Assembly (NCBI RefSeq): GCF_900199375.1
Contig: NZ_LT900217.1
Span: 682,001 to 746,000 of the forward strand
DNA: 64,000 bases
DNA from: Gordonibacter urolithinfaciens
GTDB lineage: Bacteria > Actinomycetota > Coriobacteriia > Coriobacteriales > Eggerthellaceae
Direction of reading: 5' to 3'
Position 1 is the first letter of the stretch. Each line of letters opens with the position of its first letter. This document shows, piece by piece, positions 9,206 through 18,077 of this stretch. The position numbers and the translations under genes were made by a program. The notes under the pieces are model-generated. The model saw only the letters and a list, made by a program, of their open reading frames with translations, did no database searches and was not told where the DNA came from.

Positions 9206-9541
9206 ATGGGCAAGATCGGACTGATGATCGATTACGAATACTGCACCGGCTGCCAGAGCTGCGAGCTGGCCTGCAAGAACGAGCACGGCTTTCCCTTGGA
9301 CAAGTGGGGCATCAAGATGATGGAATTCGGCCCGTTCGAGATGGAGGAAGGCAAGCTCGAGTGGAACTACCTCCCCTTCCCCACCAGCTACTGCGACCTC
9401 TGCGCCGAGCGCGTGGAGTCGGGCGGCATCCCGACCTGTGCGTTGCACTGCCTCGCGAACGTCATAGAATGGGGGCCTGTGGACGAGCTCTCGAAGAAGC
9501 TCGAGGATAAGGGCTCGAAGGCGGTGATATTCCTGCCTTGA
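9206..9541 (+). CDS. Two-cluster 4Fe-4S electron-transfer subunit (operon B)
   Basis: A 111-residue ferredoxin-like protein. Motif I CTGCQSCELAC has cysteines at 13, 16, 19 and 23, and motif IV is CDLC ... CALHC, giving two [4Fe-4S] clusters. AAGGAGGA lies just before the ATG. It follows large subunit B by 10 bases and is its obvious electron-transfer partner. It is the shortest of the partners here, with no C-terminal extension. Confidence 0.88.
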   Translation: MGKIGLMIDYEYCTGCQSCELACKNEHGFPLDKWGIKMMEFGPFEMEEGKLEWNYLPFPTSYCDLCAERVESGGIPTCALHCLANVIEWGPVDELSKKLEDKGSKAVIFLP

Positions 9542-9561
9542 TCCGACGCACGGCACCCTAG

Positions 9562-9596
9562 CACGAAGAAGGCCCCTTGACGGGGCCTTCTTCGTG
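9562..9596 (+). terminator. Terminator of operon B
   Basis: A perfect 15-base-pair stem, CACGAAGAAGGCCCC against GGGGCCTTCTTCGTG, with a five-base loop, 20 bases after the Fe-S stop codon. The descending arm itself is T-rich. Confidence 0.8.
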
Positions 9597-9674
9597 TCCC
9601 GCTCCGTGACGCTCGTCTAGCTTCGCAGAGGCGGGAGACCGGCACAAAGCGGGCAAGCCACCCGCCCGACTACC

Positions 9675-9699
9675 GAAAAAAGGGCCCCGAAGGGCCCCG
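9675..9699 (-). terminator. Terminator of the MFS gene at 9718-10947
   Basis: On the minus strand GGGGCCC-TTC-GGGGCCC is followed by TTTTTT, a classic intrinsic terminator about 20 bases past the MFS stop codon. It is back to back with the operon B terminator. Confidence 0.8.
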
Positions 9700-9717
9700 T
9701 CGTACCGGGCAGAACGA

Positions 9718-10947
9718 TTACTCGTCGGTTGCAGGAGCCTCCGCCTTCATGGCGCTCGCCTTCTTGGCTACGTAGACGAGGCCCACGAGCACCAGGATGC
9801 CGACGACTATATCGAAGATCCACACGGAGCTCATGATGGCGTCGGCACCCGCCACCAGGGAAACCACCTGGTCGATGGGAGAGGCCAGGAAGCCGCCGCC
9901 GTTCTGGAACACGTAGCTGAAGCCCATGACTGTGCCAACGATGGCAGGGGCGACAAAGGTGGACAACAGCATGGGGACGCCAACCGTCATGGTGTTGGTG
10001 CCGAAGCCCGCCAAGACGATGGCGACGTAGAACAGCGGAACGTTGCCCGTCACATGCGCCGCGTACCACAGCACATAGCCCACGATGCCGACCACCCAGA
10101 ACGCCGGGATGGCATACGCCTTGAGGAACTTGTAGGCAGGCCCGAACAGCAGGGCCGAGGCAATGGCACCGACCGAGAACAACGAGAAGATGGTGCCGAT
10201 CACGGCAGGGTTGTCCACGACTGCACCGATGGTGGCGCCGCCAAGGTTGAACAGCGACTGGCTCATGATGATGCCGCCTAGGAACAGCACGAGCAGCACC
10301 CAGCCGGAAACCGGGAGCTTGATCTTCACCTTCTCGCCCGACGCATCGGTTGCGGGCACGGCCGGAACGTTCTTCGGCGTGAGCAGGAAGATGCACAGCA
10401 CGAACGGCACGAGCGAGAACAGATAGATCCCCCAGGCCAGGTTCCAAGAGATGGCACCCAGGATGCCGGCCACGTTCGTGGTGACGATCATACCGACGTT
10501 GAACACCACGGATGCCACGCTCATCATGGTCGCGCGGACGGACTCCTTCTGGAACATGAGCGAGATCACGCCGAGCACGACCGGCATGAAGCAGCCGAGG
10601 CCTAAACCGAGTATCGCGCGCGTCACCAGGATGCCCTCCCACGGCAGCGCGGCGCCCAGGAAGGTGGGCACACCGCCCACGAACACGAGGGCCGTGGCGA
10701 GCAGAGCGCACGCGCGGTAACTGAGCTTGCGCCCCGCCACCAGGCCGATGACGAACGCCGCCGGGATCTCGAGCAGGTTGGTGATGGACACCATATAGGA
10801 GATGGCGTTCGCATCGACCCCGTACGTGCTCATGAGGCCCGTAGAGGCCACGTTCACGGCGCTGTGCGTGGGCGCGATGAAGTACATGCACATGAGCGCG
10901 GCGAACACTCCAATCTGGCCGCTTGAGATCTTCGTTTTCTCGGACAT
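9718..10947 (-). CDS. MFS transporter
   Basis: A 409-residue carrier with about twelve hydrophobic segments, starting MSEKTKISSGQIGVFAALM. The ATG at 10947 follows AAAGGGGA; the upstream ATG at 10977 has no ribosome site. Its own promoter has the AACTTACTT box shared with operons A and B and the transhydroxylase operon, so it is probably the uptake (or efflux) system for the compound those enzymes handle. This is inference from shared control and location between them. The C-terminus is short and acidic (APATDE). Ended by an intrinsic terminator. Confidence 0.85.
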   Translation of the reverse strand: MSEKTKISSGQIGVFAALMCMYFIAPTHSAVNVASTGLMSTYGVDANAISYMVSITNLLEIPAAFVIGLVAGRKLSYRACALLATALVFVGGVPTFLGAALPWEGILVTRAILGLGLGCFMPVVLGVISLMFQKESVRATMMSVASVVFNVGMIVTTNVAGILGAISWNLAWGIYLFSLVPFVLCIFLLTPKNVPAVPATDASGEKVKIKLPVSGWVLLVLFLGGIIMSQSLFNLGGATIGAVVDNPAVIGTIFSLFSVGAIASALLFGPAYKFLKAYAIPAFWVVGIVGYVLWYAAHVTGNVPLFYVAIVLAGFGTNTMTVGVPMLLSTFVAPAIVGTVMGFSYVFQNGGGFLASPIDQVVSLVAGADAIMSSVWIFDIVVGILVLVGLVYVAKKASAMKAEAPATDE

Positions 10948-10993
10948 GGTTTCCCCTTTCGATAGGTCTGCCTGCACGTTACCGTGCAGCTTG

Positions 10994-11017
10994 AGTGTAA
11001 GAACTAAAAAGTAAGTT
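10994..11017 (-). promoter_or_regulatory. MFS promoter with AACTTACTT box
   Basis: On the minus strand AACTTACTT (11017-11009), nine bases, TACACT (10999-10994) as -10. The start codon is 47 bases further on. It lies just after the stop codon of Fe-S subunit C, so the MFS gene is transcribed separately from that operon. Confidence 0.65.
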
Positions 11018-11049
11018 TTGAACGTCCAACGAAGCCGATCAGGAAGCGA

Positions 11050-11388
11050 TCAAGGAACGAAGATGGAGGCCATCTTGCCCTTGCCCCCCAGCTTCACGGC
11101 AAGCTCCTCCAGCGTGCCGTACTCCATGGCGCTCGCCAGGCAGTGGTGCACGCAGCTGGGCCGCTCGCCCGCCTCCACCCGATCGGCGCAGAGATCGCAG
11201 TACGACGTGGGCACGGGGACGTAGCGGTACTCCCAGTGCTTGCCGTCCATGAGCTTCCAAGGGCCCAACTCCAGCACCTTGATGCCCCACTGCCCCAGCG
11301 GCAGGTCGTGCTCGTTCTTGCACGCCACTTCGCAGGAGTGGCACCCGGTGCAGTACTCGTTGTCTATCAGAAGACCGTAGTGCGTCAT
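11050..11388 (-). CDS. Two-cluster 4Fe-4S electron-transfer subunit (pair C)
   Basis: A 112-residue ferredoxin-like protein with CTGCHSCEVAC (C13, C16, C19, C23) and CDLC ... CVHHC, predicting two [4Fe-4S] clusters. It starts 11 bases after the stop of large subunit C and is the last gene of the operon that begins with the transhydroxylase homologue at 17219. AAGGAGG-type sequence lies just before its ATG. Role: electron transfer to subunit C in the cytoplasm. Confidence 0.88.
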   Translation of the reverse strand: MTHYGLLIDNEYCTGCHSCEVACKNEHDLPLGQWGIKVLELGPWKLMDGKHWEYRYVPVPTSYCDLCADRVEAGERPSCVHHCLASAMEYGTLEELAVKLGGKGKMASIFVP

Positions 11389-11399
11389 GTTGCGCCTCC

Positions 11400-13688
11400 T
11401 TATTCAGCCCGGTAGACCTTGCAGGGCATGCTCTTGTAATGCGTGCCGAACCCGAGCGGCCCGTTCTCCTCGTGGGGAACGAGCTGGTTGACGTTCACCT
11501 CGAACACGTCGAACAGGTTCTCGGGGTCGGATTCGGGTAGCCACCAGCCGTGGTCGCAGCTCACCACGCCCTCCTTCACGATGGGCGTGAGGTGGGCAGC
11601 CAGCTTCGCCCGGCCCAGATGGTTCTCCACGTACACCCGGGCGCCCTCGGTTATGCCGAGCCTTCGCGCGGTCTCGGGATGCAGTTCCACGGTAGGCCAG
11701 GGATGGATCTCGCGCAGCGTCTCTATCTGACGGTTCTCGGAGTGGAACGAGGTGAAGCGGCGGGCACCCGTCGTGAGCGTCAGCGGGTAGGCTTTCGCGA
11801 GGTCAGGTCGCGACAAGGCGCTGAACTTTGGTTCGAGGTAGTACGGCAGCGGGTCGTCGCTTAGGTTCTCGAGCACGGTCGAGTACAGCTCGATGCGGCC
11901 CGTGGGCGTGTTGAAGCCCGGCTGGCCGTCCGAGCGCAGCAGCCCCTTCTCGTACTTGCGGTACTCGATCTCGTACTGGCCGATGATCTGCTCGCTCAGT
12001 TCGCCGTACGTGGCATCCACGCCGCGCATCTTCGCCAGCTGGCCGTCGATGAAGTCCGACGGCGAGGCCCAACCGGGCTTCACGCTCGCCGGGTACAGGC
12101 GGCGGTGCAGCTCGAGCATGATCTCCAGATCGGCTCGGCATTCGCCCATCGGCTCCAGCACGGGCACGATGGCGCCCAGCTGCCCGGGCTGCGAGGCGTT
12201 GTTGTTCGACACATAGCCCTGCTTCTCGAAGAACGTTGACGCCGGAAGCACTATGTCGGCGAGGCCCATGATGGTAGGGGTCATGAACAGGTCCGCAACG
12301 GCGATGAAGTCGATATCGCGCATGGCCTCGTACCACCGCTGGGGCTGCGGCACCATGCAGGCGAGGGTGTTGTGCCCGAATGCGTAGGCGAAGCGTATCT
12401 TGCAGGGCGCACCCGTCTCCAGCGCGTCGAGCGTGGCATCGGGATGGGTCGTGTTGACGATAGCGCTCATGGCGGGGTAGCGATCGTGCCCGAGCGGCTC
12501 GACGCCCACGTTGCCGAACTTGGCAAGGCCCTCAGGCTCGCCTGCCGCTTCGGCGGCCGGCGCGTTCTCGGCCATACCGGCGAAGATGGGGGGCAGGCCC
12601 ATGAAGCAGCCGCCGGGCACGTCCATGTTGCCGGTTATGGCGAAGAGCGACAGCAGCGCATGGCCGATCTGGAGGGTGTTGGGGTTTTGGTCGACCGCGA
12701 GCCCCATGGAAAGCGACGAGGGGCTTTGGGCCACGCAGCGGGCCGCCGCCCTGATGTCGGCGGCATCCACCTCCGTGATCTCGGCGACCCGCTCGACCGG
12801 GTACGCGCGCACCCGGTCGGCAAGCTGCTCGAACCCGTAGCACCAGCGCTCGACGAAGTCGTGGTCGTAGAGGTCCTCGCCTATGACCACGTTCAGAAGC
12901 CCCAGCGCAAGCGCGCCATCGGTGCCGGGCCGCAGCTGCAGGTGCACCTCGGCGCGCGTGGCAAGCCAGTTCACCCGCGGATCGGCCACCACGAGACGCG
13001 CGCCGCGCTTCATCATCTCCACGAGCGAGTGGCCGAACAGGCCGTCGGGGTTCGAGCGCAGCGGGTCGCGGCCCCATACCAGCACGTACTTCGGGCATTC
13101 CCAGCGAGGGTCGTCGTAGCGCTCGGGGAATCCAACGGCGTTGTCGGCCTCGATATAGGAGCTTCCCATGGTCCAGAGCATGGCGGCCATGCGCGGGACG
13201 ATGCACGACCAGCCGCTGTTGGGATGCACGGCGTTGACCGTGCCGAACACGTCGTTGGCCATCTGGAAGTGTATCTGGCTCGCCTCTCGGCCCGTTCCGC
13301 ACCACACGCTCACGGCGTCGATGCCGTGCTCGTCGACGGTCCTGCGATATGCCTCCACGATGGTCTCAAGTGCTTCGTCCCAGCTTATGCGCTCCCAGAC
13401 GTCGCGGCCCCGGTCCTCGCGGGCACGCTTGAGCGGATGGAGGAGCCGGTCCTTGTGGTAGTAGTATTCCTTAGCCGTCAGGCAGCGCACGCACAGCCGG
13501 CCCTTGCTGATGGGGTTCTCCTCGTCGCCCTCCACCTTGACCAGCCTGCCGTCCCTCACGTGCACTTTGAGGCCGCAGCCCAGGTTATGGCAACCGATGC
13601 CGGCCGAGCACGTTCGGTACACCCGCGTGCCGTCCCCGAGCTCCGTGCACGCCGGCGAGGCGTGCTCGTTGAAATGCAATGTTGGCAT
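11400..13688 (-). CDS. Molybdopterin-dependent oxidoreductase large subunit C
   Basis: A 762-residue bis-MGD enzyme. Cysteines 27, 33 and 38 (CSAGIGCHNLGCG) and 66/69 (GRLCVRC) form the Fe-S region. VWERISWDEA follows at about 97-106. The predicted Mo-ligand cysteine is C162 in NSGWSCIVPR. The spacing C27-x5-C33 differs by one residue from the C-x6-C of B, E and F. The start at 13688 follows GAGGAGG. It lies 44 bases after the transhydroxylase small-subunit gene on the same strand, so the two enzymes are probably co-transcribed and may act on successive intermediates; that is inference. Confidence 0.85.
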   Translation of the reverse strand: MPTLHFNEHASPACTELGDGTRVYRTCSAGIGCHNLGCGLKVHVRDGRLVKVEGDEENPISKGRLCVRCLTAKEYYYHKDRLLHPLKRAREDRGRDVWERISWDEALETIVEAYRRTVDEHGIDAVSVWCGTGREASQIHFQMANDVFGTVNAVHPNSGWSCIVPRMAAMLWTMGSSYIEADNAVGFPERYDDPRWECPKYVLVWGRDPLRSNPDGLFGHSLVEMMKRGARLVVADPRVNWLATRAEVHLQLRPGTDGALALGLLNVVIGEDLYDHDFVERWCYGFEQLADRVRAYPVERVAEITEVDAADIRAAARCVAQSPSSLSMGLAVDQNPNTLQIGHALLSLFAITGNMDVPGGCFMGLPPIFAGMAENAPAAEAAGEPEGLAKFGNVGVEPLGHDRYPAMSAIVNTTHPDATLDALETGAPCKIRFAYAFGHNTLACMVPQPQRWYEAMRDIDFIAVADLFMTPTIMGLADIVLPASTFFEKQGYVSNNNASQPGQLGAIVPVLEPMGECRADLEIMLELHRRLYPASVKPGWASPSDFIDGQLAKMRGVDATYGELSEQIIGQYEIEYRKYEKGLLRSDGQPGFNTPTGRIELYSTVLENLSDDPLPYYLEPKFSALSRPDLAKAYPLTLTTGARRFTSFHSENRQIETLREIHPWPTVELHPETARRLGITEGARVYVENHLGRAKLAAHLTPIVKEGVVSCDHGWWLPESDPENLFDVFEVNVNQLVPHEENGPLGFGTHYKSMPCKVYRAE

Positions 13689-13732
13689 GATATCCTCCTC
13701 GTCCCTTCGTTATTCCCCTGCCTCTCGCCCTC

Positions 13733-14539
13733 TTAAGCGCGTACGAGCGCGAAATCGCCCAGATTCAGGCTCTTCTTCAGCTCGATGCCCCTCCTTTCAA
13801 CCGGCCGGTATCCGTCTGCCTCCACGGCAACGTCGTAGACGCCCTCGTCGAGCTTGCGAAAGTAAAAGTCACCAAAATCATCGGTGACGGTCTTACGCAC
13901 GGTGCCGTCGGGCATTGCAAGCGTCACGCGGGCACCCTCCACGATCTCGTCGCAGGCTGGATCCCACACATCGCCGGCAAGGAACAGATGGGGCCGGTTG
14001 AGGTAGAAGACCCGCGGCCTGCACCCCTCTTCGAGCAGATAGGTTTCCGCATGGGGTAACTCGTCGGCGAACTCCTCCTCGTCACCGAAGCGCAACGCGC
14101 CCGTGGCGCACAAATCGACGCAGTGCGGCAGTTTTCCCTCATCAACCAGGTGGGCGCAGCCCGTGCATTTCTGCGGTACATCGAGCTCCTCGTTATAGAA
14201 CACGGCCCCGTACGGGCAGGCATCCACCAACTCCCGACGGCCCACAGCGCGTTCGGGATCGATGATGACAAGACCGTCGTCGCGTACGTCCACGGCGTCC
14301 GGAGCCACCCGCCCGCACTTCGGATCCTCGCAGTGCATGCAGGGCCAGGGCGTGTACTCCACCCGTACCTTGGGCACCTGTCCGTGCTCTTCCTGCTTCA
14401 CTCGCATCCAGAAGTGTCCGGTCTCCGGTTGCGGTTTCGCGTACGGCGGCCAATCGTTCCCGCAGTGTTCGTCCTTGCAGGCTATCTGGCAGTTGTAGCA
14501 GCCGCTGCACTTGGCCACGTCTATCACGAATACCTTCAT
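13733..14539 (-). CDS. athS-like: Pyrogallol hydroxytransferase-like small subunit: three-cluster ferredoxin plus C-terminal beta domain
   Basis: A 268-residue Fe-S subunit with exactly twelve cluster cysteines: 11, 14, 17, 21; 67, 70, 75; 108; 125, 128, 140, 144. Compared with four-cluster DmsB-type subunits, motif III has lost its first three cysteines and motif II its fourth, which removes exactly one cluster and leaves three. Residues from about 198 form a carboxypeptidase-regulatory/Cna-B-like beta domain (GARVTLAMPDG ... DDFGDFYFRKLDEGVYDV). Three clusters plus a C-terminal beta barrel is the architecture of the Pelobacter acidigallici transhydroxylase beta subunit. The start at 14539 follows AAGGAGTGAGG; it begins 10 bases after its large subunit ends. 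Confidence 0.85.
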   Translation of the reverse strand: MKVFVIDVAKCSGCYNCQIACKDEHCGNDWPPYAKPQPETGHFWMRVKQEEHGQVPKVRVEYTPWPCMHCEDPKCGRVAPDAVDVRDDGLVIIDPERAVGRRELVDACPYGAVFYNEELDVPQKCTGCAHLVDEGKLPHCVDLCATGALRFGDEEEFADELPHAETYLLEEGCRPRVFYLNRPHLFLAGDVWDPACDEIVEGARVTLAMPDGTVRKTVTDDFGDFYFRKLDEGVYDVAVEADGYRPVERRGIELKKSLNLGDFALVRA

Positions 14540-14549
14540 CCTCACTCCT

Positions 14550-17219
14550 TCAGTCAAGGTCGAACCAAGCATCCTGCAGGACACCGTAGTCCGGATCGTA
14601 GGGTCTCCCGAACGCCTCGGGATACCGCGCAGCCAGCTCGAACACATCCACCTTCTCAACGCCGACCAGATACCCCGAGGTCACCTCGCCCGCACAGTTC
14701 TTTGACGCAACCGCCTTCGGGGCTATCAGGTTGTTCGTGCCGCCTCGATCGCTCTCGCCCACCACGATAGGGTCTATGCGCGCCCCATGATCTTGGAGAA
14801 CAGCGTGGCGCATGACGCGCTCACTCACGTAGGCGCCTCCCAAAGTCCAGCCGCGCTCGTTGTAAACCCGCACGATGTCGCCGTGTCCGATACCCAGCTC
14901 AGCCGCGTCGGCAGGATTGATCCACAGAGGCTCGTAGCGGTATCCGTCCGGCCCCATCACCTTGCAGGTCTCGATCTCCCGCAACCAGGCGCAGTCGTCC
15001 ATCTGGGAATGCAGGCGCCAGTGCGGATGATTGGACACGAGCAGGAAGGGATAGCGCTGTGCCCGAGGCGTGCTCAAACGCTCGTCGGGATGGGTCTCGC
15101 CCTTCTCAATCCAATGCGGGTAAGGGGGACGCTCGCCATCGTCTGGGAAATGCTTGGCAAGGCGCGGAGAGTAGTACTCTATCTTGCCCGAGGGCGTGGA
15201 TAGCGGGTAGCGCTCGGGATCCTCGTAGAAGCGCTGGAACCCCGCCTTGTCGCCCTCCCAATCTTTGGCGGTGGGCACGACATAACATCCCCGCTCCAAG
15301 AACTCTTCGAACGACAGGCGATCCTGGATACCCGACCCTGCGAAGCCGCGCCTGATCTTATCCTCGACGGTCTCGCCTCCCGTCACCGCCTCGTACAGTC
15401 CCAGCTTCCGCGCCACCTCGAGCGTGCTCTCGTAGTCCGATTTCGATTCACCCAAGGGTTCGATCGAACGATCCTCGACCATCAGCACATTGTAGTTGCC
15501 CGACGAGATGTCGCAGTTGATGTCGCGCTCCTCGAACTTCGTGTTGATGGGTAGGATGAGGTCGGCCAGCAGGCAGTCGTCCTCCATCCAGATGTGCTGG
15601 GCCACCACGAACTCGATGTGCTCCGAGCGAATGGCATCCATAAACGCGAAGCCGCCGTTCCACGAGCTCGTCCATTTGGGAGCGTCGGTCCATACCATAT
15701 GTATGCGCTCGCTGCCCTCCACGGGATACCGGTACTCCGTGAACTGGTCCTCGGTGGGTAGGCCGGCGCAGGTCACACCGTACCAGGTAAGCGGACGCTC
15801 GTGGTCGAAGTCGCCTGCGAGCGCCTCGGGGACCAGCGTCTCGGGGACGAACGATTCGCGCTGGTCGGCGGCATAGGGCCACAGGATGTCGTTCAGCGTA
15901 GGGATGACCTCCGAGCGCGGGGCGGGCATCTGGCTCGCCAAGCCGAACAGCTGCCATTCCATCATTTTGACCTGGTTGCGCCCCGGCGCACCAAGTGCCT
16001 GCATGCCGAGCAAGGCTACCTCGAGGCGGGCCGGCTCGTGGCTATAGGCCGAGCGGATCATCGAGCCGCCGTTGCAATGGGCTATGGACACGTTGCGCTT
16101 TGCCCAGTGCCGCGCGAGCGCCTTGATGATGCGCGAGGGAACGCCGCATACATCCTCGGCCCACTTCGGGGTTTTCGGGATGCCGTCGTCACCGCCTTTC
16201 ACATGGTAGACGAACCAATCGAACCCGATGGCGTGCGTCTCAAGGTACTGCTCGTCGTAGAGGCCCTCGTCTATCCAAACGTAGGCTATGGCGAGCTGCA
16301 GAGCCGAATCGGTATTGGGCAGCACAGGAATCCATTTGTCGGCGTGGACGACAGCGCCGTAATTCGCATCGGGGCAGATATAGATCTGCTTGACGCCGAT
16401 GTCGGTAAGAAAGAAGCAGTAGCGACTCGGAAAGCACCCGCCCCAGCCCCAAGGCGTGGTCTCCACATCGCAGCCCCAGAACAGCACCGACTCTGCATGG
16501 TTCGCCACATCTTTGAACAGGTTGTACTGGTCGCCCTCGCCCACCGGGTCCTGGCCCCACATGTGCTTGGCGCCCCAGTACCAGCCTTCCCAAGAATCGG
16601 GGTTGCGCGCCTGCATGGTGTAGCCGCCTCCCTTGGCGCGGCCGGTTCGGACGGCCCCCTCACCGTCACCGTGCATCCAGAAGTCGTTCGCCAGCTCGAC
16701 TCCGGTCTCCTTGAGTGCTATCTGGTCGAGCAGGTAGCCCTCGGTGCCGCGGGGACCGTGGATGGTCTTGATCAGATGGTGCCCGTCCGACTGCACGAGG
16801 ATAGAGTTCAGGCCATACGATTCCTTAATGCGCAGCACCTCGGCCGCGACGATATCGGTCGCCTCGTCCCAGCTGATCCGTTCGTACTTGCTCTTGCCCC
16901 GGTTTTGCGGGTTGCGCTCGCCCTGCGGATCCCAGTCCACGCGCTTCATGGGATAGAGGATGCGGTTCGGCGAGTAAACGCGCTGCTTGTATGCCAAGGC
17001 GAAAGGCGAGAGTTCCGTCTTCTCCTTGGCTTTGAACTCTCGGCCACGGGCCTTGATGCTCCATGGGTTCAGTCCGTCCTCGCTTTGATGCGCCACGTAG
17101 CTGAACGGACGCGTGCGCAGGATGCGTCCATCACGCACGTCGATCTCCGCCGTATCCGACGCCGTGCAAGGCCCGCAGAACCCCATCGTCTTGAACGTTG
17201 TCTTAATGTCGTTTGGCAT
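14550..17219 (-). CDS. athL-like: Pyrogallol-phloroglucinol transhydroxylase-like large Mo subunit
   Basis: An 889-residue bis-MGD enzyme close in length and layout to the transhydroxylase large subunit (about 875). It lacks the N-terminal Cys cluster motif of the other eight large subunits. It has YERISWDEATDIV (about 112-124), a His pair at 147-148 (SDGHHLI), and NPDSWEGWYWGAKHMWG with D208-S209. In transhydroxylase a serine in the equivalent position ligates Mo, and neighbouring His and Asp take part in catalysis. The known enzyme moves a hydroxyl between trihydroxybenzenes without net redox change. The start at 17219 follows AAGGAGGAG. It is the first gene of an operon that also holds pair C and lies divergent from a TetR gene. 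Family assignment is strong; the substrate is unproven. Confidence 0.85.
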   Translation of the reverse strand: MPNDIKTTFKTMGFCGPCTASDTAEIDVRDGRILRTRPFSYVAHQSEDGLNPWSIKARGREFKAKEKTELSPFALAYKQRVYSPNRILYPMKRVDWDPQGERNPQNRGKSKYERISWDEATDIVAAEVLRIKESYGLNSILVQSDGHHLIKTIHGPRGTEGYLLDQIALKETGVELANDFWMHGDGEGAVRTGRAKGGGYTMQARNPDSWEGWYWGAKHMWGQDPVGEGDQYNLFKDVANHAESVLFWGCDVETTPWGWGGCFPSRYCFFLTDIGVKQIYICPDANYGAVVHADKWIPVLPNTDSALQLAIAYVWIDEGLYDEQYLETHAIGFDWFVYHVKGGDDGIPKTPKWAEDVCGVPSRIIKALARHWAKRNVSIAHCNGGSMIRSAYSHEPARLEVALLGMQALGAPGRNQVKMMEWQLFGLASQMPAPRSEVIPTLNDILWPYAADQRESFVPETLVPEALAGDFDHERPLTWYGVTCAGLPTEDQFTEYRYPVEGSERIHMVWTDAPKWTSSWNGGFAFMDAIRSEHIEFVVAQHIWMEDDCLLADLILPINTKFEERDINCDISSGNYNVLMVEDRSIEPLGESKSDYESTLEVARKLGLYEAVTGGETVEDKIRRGFAGSGIQDRLSFEEFLERGCYVVPTAKDWEGDKAGFQRFYEDPERYPLSTPSGKIEYYSPRLAKHFPDDGERPPYPHWIEKGETHPDERLSTPRAQRYPFLLVSNHPHWRLHSQMDDCAWLREIETCKVMGPDGYRYEPLWINPADAAELGIGHGDIVRVYNERGWTLGGAYVSERVMRHAVLQDHGARIDPIVVGESDRGGTNNLIAPKAVASKNCAGEVTSGYLVGVEKVDVFELAARYPEAFGRPYDPDYGVLQDAWFDLD

Positions 17220-17249
17220 ATGCTCCTCCTTGATTGCGTCCGCTGTTGG

Positions 17250-17273
17250 AGCCTAGCAAGAAAAAAGTAAGTT
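17250..17273 (-). promoter_or_regulatory. Transhydroxylase operon promoter with AACTTACTT box
   Basis: On the minus strand AACTTACTT (17273-17265), nine bases, TAGGCT (17255-17250) as -10, 31 bases before the start codon. It shares the intergenic region with the divergent TetR gene, whose product is a natural candidate to bind here. Confidence 0.65.
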
Positions 17274-17318
17274 TTCGCGCCCGATGCGTCATACTTTCCC
17301 GGCGACAGGCGGGTCCGC

Positions 17319-17347
17319 TTGGCAGAATCGGCAAGGGCCTATAGAAT
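17319..17347 (+). promoter_or_regulatory. Promoter of the TetR gene
   Basis: TTGGCA (17319-17324), a 17-base spacer, TAGAAT (17342-17347); a good sigma-70-type promoter, 35 bases upstream of the chosen ATG. It has no AACTTACTT box of its own. Confidence 0.65.
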
Positions 17348-17382
17348 GGGCCTACACGGGCGTCCGGGGAAACGGGGTGGGC

Positions 17383-18063
17383 ATGTCGAGCCGCAAAGAG
17401 AACAAAATGGCGATGGAGCAGCGTCTCTACGATGCCGCCATCGAGCTGTTCTGCGAGCTCGGATACCAGAAGACCACGCTGAACGACATCGCAGCCGAAG
17501 CCGAGGTGTCCACGCGCACGCTCTACAAGTACTTCCCCACCAAGGAGTCCATCCTAAGGAAGTTCGGGAAGGAGAACATCCTGGCCTTGAAAGCCTTCTC
17601 TGGCAAGCTCCCACTCGACATGCCCTTGCAGGACAAGGTGATCGAAACCATGGTGCAGGATTTCAAGTTGATGTTCGGGCTGTTCGATGTCAGCTACATC
17701 CTGCATTCCGCGCGCGATGAGAGCGGCATGTTCGCGCGGTTCGAGCTGGAGAACATCCTTGCGAGCGAATCCATCTACTGCAATCTCTTCAAACAGGAGC
17801 AGTTGAAGGAGGGTATGGAACCCAACGAGATGGTGGCCTTGTGCGCCTCCATCGTCATGGGGCTCTACCGCCATTGCAACGACCTCTACCGCTTCAGGAA
17901 GAAGGGGACGTTCGACGAGAAAGACCTGCGCGCGTTCTACCGCACGCACATCGATGCCGTTTGGGGCTCCCTACACCGATCGCTGCTCTCGGTACCCGCA
18001 AGGAACGCCCCCCTGCTGAACATCGACAAGCACCTGTTCGGCTCCCTGGAGCCGAACAGGTAG
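17383..18063 (+). CDS. TetR/AcrR family transcriptional regulator
   Basis: A 226-residue regulator. The N-terminal TetR helix-turn-helix is clear: RLYDAAIELFCELGYQKTTL followed by NDIAAEAEVSTRTLYKYFPTKE. The rest is an alpha-helical ligand and dimer domain without transmembrane segments. ATG 17383 is chosen because it lies just downstream of a good promoter; the ribosome site is weak, and ATG 17407 (MAMEQR) is also possible. It is divergent from the transhydroxylase operon. The same AACTTACTT promoter box occurs at four operons, so this protein may control all of them; the link is positional inference. Confidence 0.85.
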   Translation: MSSRKENKMAMEQRLYDAAIELFCELGYQKTTLNDIAAEAEVSTRTLYKYFPTKESILRKFGKENILALKAFSGKLPLDMPLQDKVIETMVQDFKLMFGLFDVSYILHSARDESGMFARFELENILASESIYCNLFKQEQLKEGMEPNEMVALCASIVMGLYRHCNDLYRFRKKGTFDEKDLRAFYRTHIDAVWGSLHRSLLSVPARNAPLLNIDKHLFGSLEPNR

Positions 18064-18077
18064 CCAAGCAGGCATCG

